37,137 bases of DNA, from positions 1 through 37,137 of IMG/VR virus record IMGVR_UViG_3300031974_003920; one strand, written 5' to 3'. A model generated the notes under the pieces. That model worked only from the letters and a program-made list of their open reading frames with translations, did not search any database and was not told the DNA's origin. This DNA comes from a virus. Numbering within the stretch: position 1 is the first letter of the stretch; the number at the start of each line of letters is the position of its first letter. The position numbers and the translations under genes are program-made. This document shows, piece after piece, positions 37,023 to 37,137 of this stretch.

Positions 37023-37137
37023 CTAAGAAATTTTAATTTTCTTAGGCTTGGCTTCCTCTGGAACGTTCAAGAATAAAACAATCTTGAGTATGCCATCTTT
37101 TAAGGATGCCTTCTGTACTTCCACATGCTCTGCAAGT
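37023..37137 (-). CDS. Small heat-shock protein Hsp20 (C-terminal part, cut by window edge)
   Basis: The last 37 residues or so of an alpha-crystallin/Hsp20 protein enter from the right edge: LAEHVEVQKASLKDGILKIV then LFLNVPEEAKPKKIKIS. This matches the end of the alpha-crystallin domain (LAxxVxxxxASLxDGxLxIxL) and the PxxxKPKxIxI tail of bacterial IbpA-type proteins. It is a holdase for misfolded proteins and is common in marine T4-like phages. The stop TAG is at 37025..37023. Confidence 0.9.
   Translation of the reverse strand, partial: LAEHVEVQKASLKDGILKIVLFLNVPEEAKPKKIKIS

Noticed and set aside
1-37137. CRISPR arrays, tRNA genes, insertion sequences, attachment sites
   Set aside because: I saw no repeat-spacer pattern, no cloverleaf in the short gaps, no transposase and no flanking direct repeats. 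A tRNA finder was not available.

Overview
The window reads as a contiguous piece of a large, AT-rich, T4-superfamily myovirus genome, most likely a marine phage of a Gram-negative bacterium. The evidence is a T4 gp44-type clamp loader subunit, an ATP-dependent (gp30-type) DNA ligase, T4-style late promoters (TATAAATA/GATAAATA), tightly overlapping genes (ATGA, TAATG, TAGTG junctions), PKD-repeat virion proteins and the metabolic genes typical of marine T4-like phages (phoH, mazG, clpP, clpS, hsp20, groES-like, 2OG-Fe(II) oxygenases). Lipobox proteins and a SlyB-like glycine-zipper lipoprotein point to a host with an outer membrane. Family-level calls come from remembered motifs and were not checked by a database search.

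Layout. 1-4.6 kb (minus): an unknown gene cut by the window edge, an HNH protein, a ParB/DGQHR-like protein, DNA ligase and small genes, with several consensus sigma70 promoters. 4.77-5.5 kb (plus): phoH behind an intrinsic terminator. 5.5-9.6 kb (minus): clamp loader, two paralogous radical SAM proteins and a small gene between them. 9.7-12.7 kb: a possible sugar block (glycosyltransferase-like protein, short UDP-sugar dehydrogenase), a lipoprotein and small genes. 12.7-16.7 kb: GroES-like co-chaperonin, conserved unknown genes, a DnaE fragment and a VOC-fold protein. 16.6-18.6 kb: IscA, a 2OG oxygenase, ClpP and SufE. 19-25.6 kb: PMM-like HAD phosphatase, NadE, GMP reductase, a nucleotidyltransferase, SlyB-like lipoprotein, ferredoxin-NADP reductase, MazG and GGCT. 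25.6-27.2 kb: a cassette of small unknown genes. 27.3-30 kb: NfuA, dCMP deaminase, Bfd-like ferredoxin, membrane proteins, a cupin and a glycerol-3-phosphate cytidylyltransferase. 30-31.2 kb: a fused 2OG-oxygenase/LIC12192-type carbohydrate protein. 31.2-36.1 kb (plus): two virion proteins and a GNAT protein. 36.1-37.1 kb (minus): peroxiredoxin, ClpS and the end of Hsp20.

How the genes may work together. The most striking set is iron-sulfur and redox supply: SufE (sulfur transfer), IscA and NfuA (cluster carriers), a Bfd-like [2Fe-2S] protein and a ferredoxin-NADP reductase. The last two are the known partners that release iron from bacterioferritin. Possible consumers in the same window are two radical SAM proteins and a 2OG-Fe(II) oxygenase, and a peroxiredoxin could protect them. 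A second theme is sugar chemistry, including an oxygenase domain whose metal-binding Asp is replaced by Gly. A third is promoter architecture: eight sigma70 promoters and several T4-like late promoters, some so close to the start codon that the mRNAs should be leaderless.
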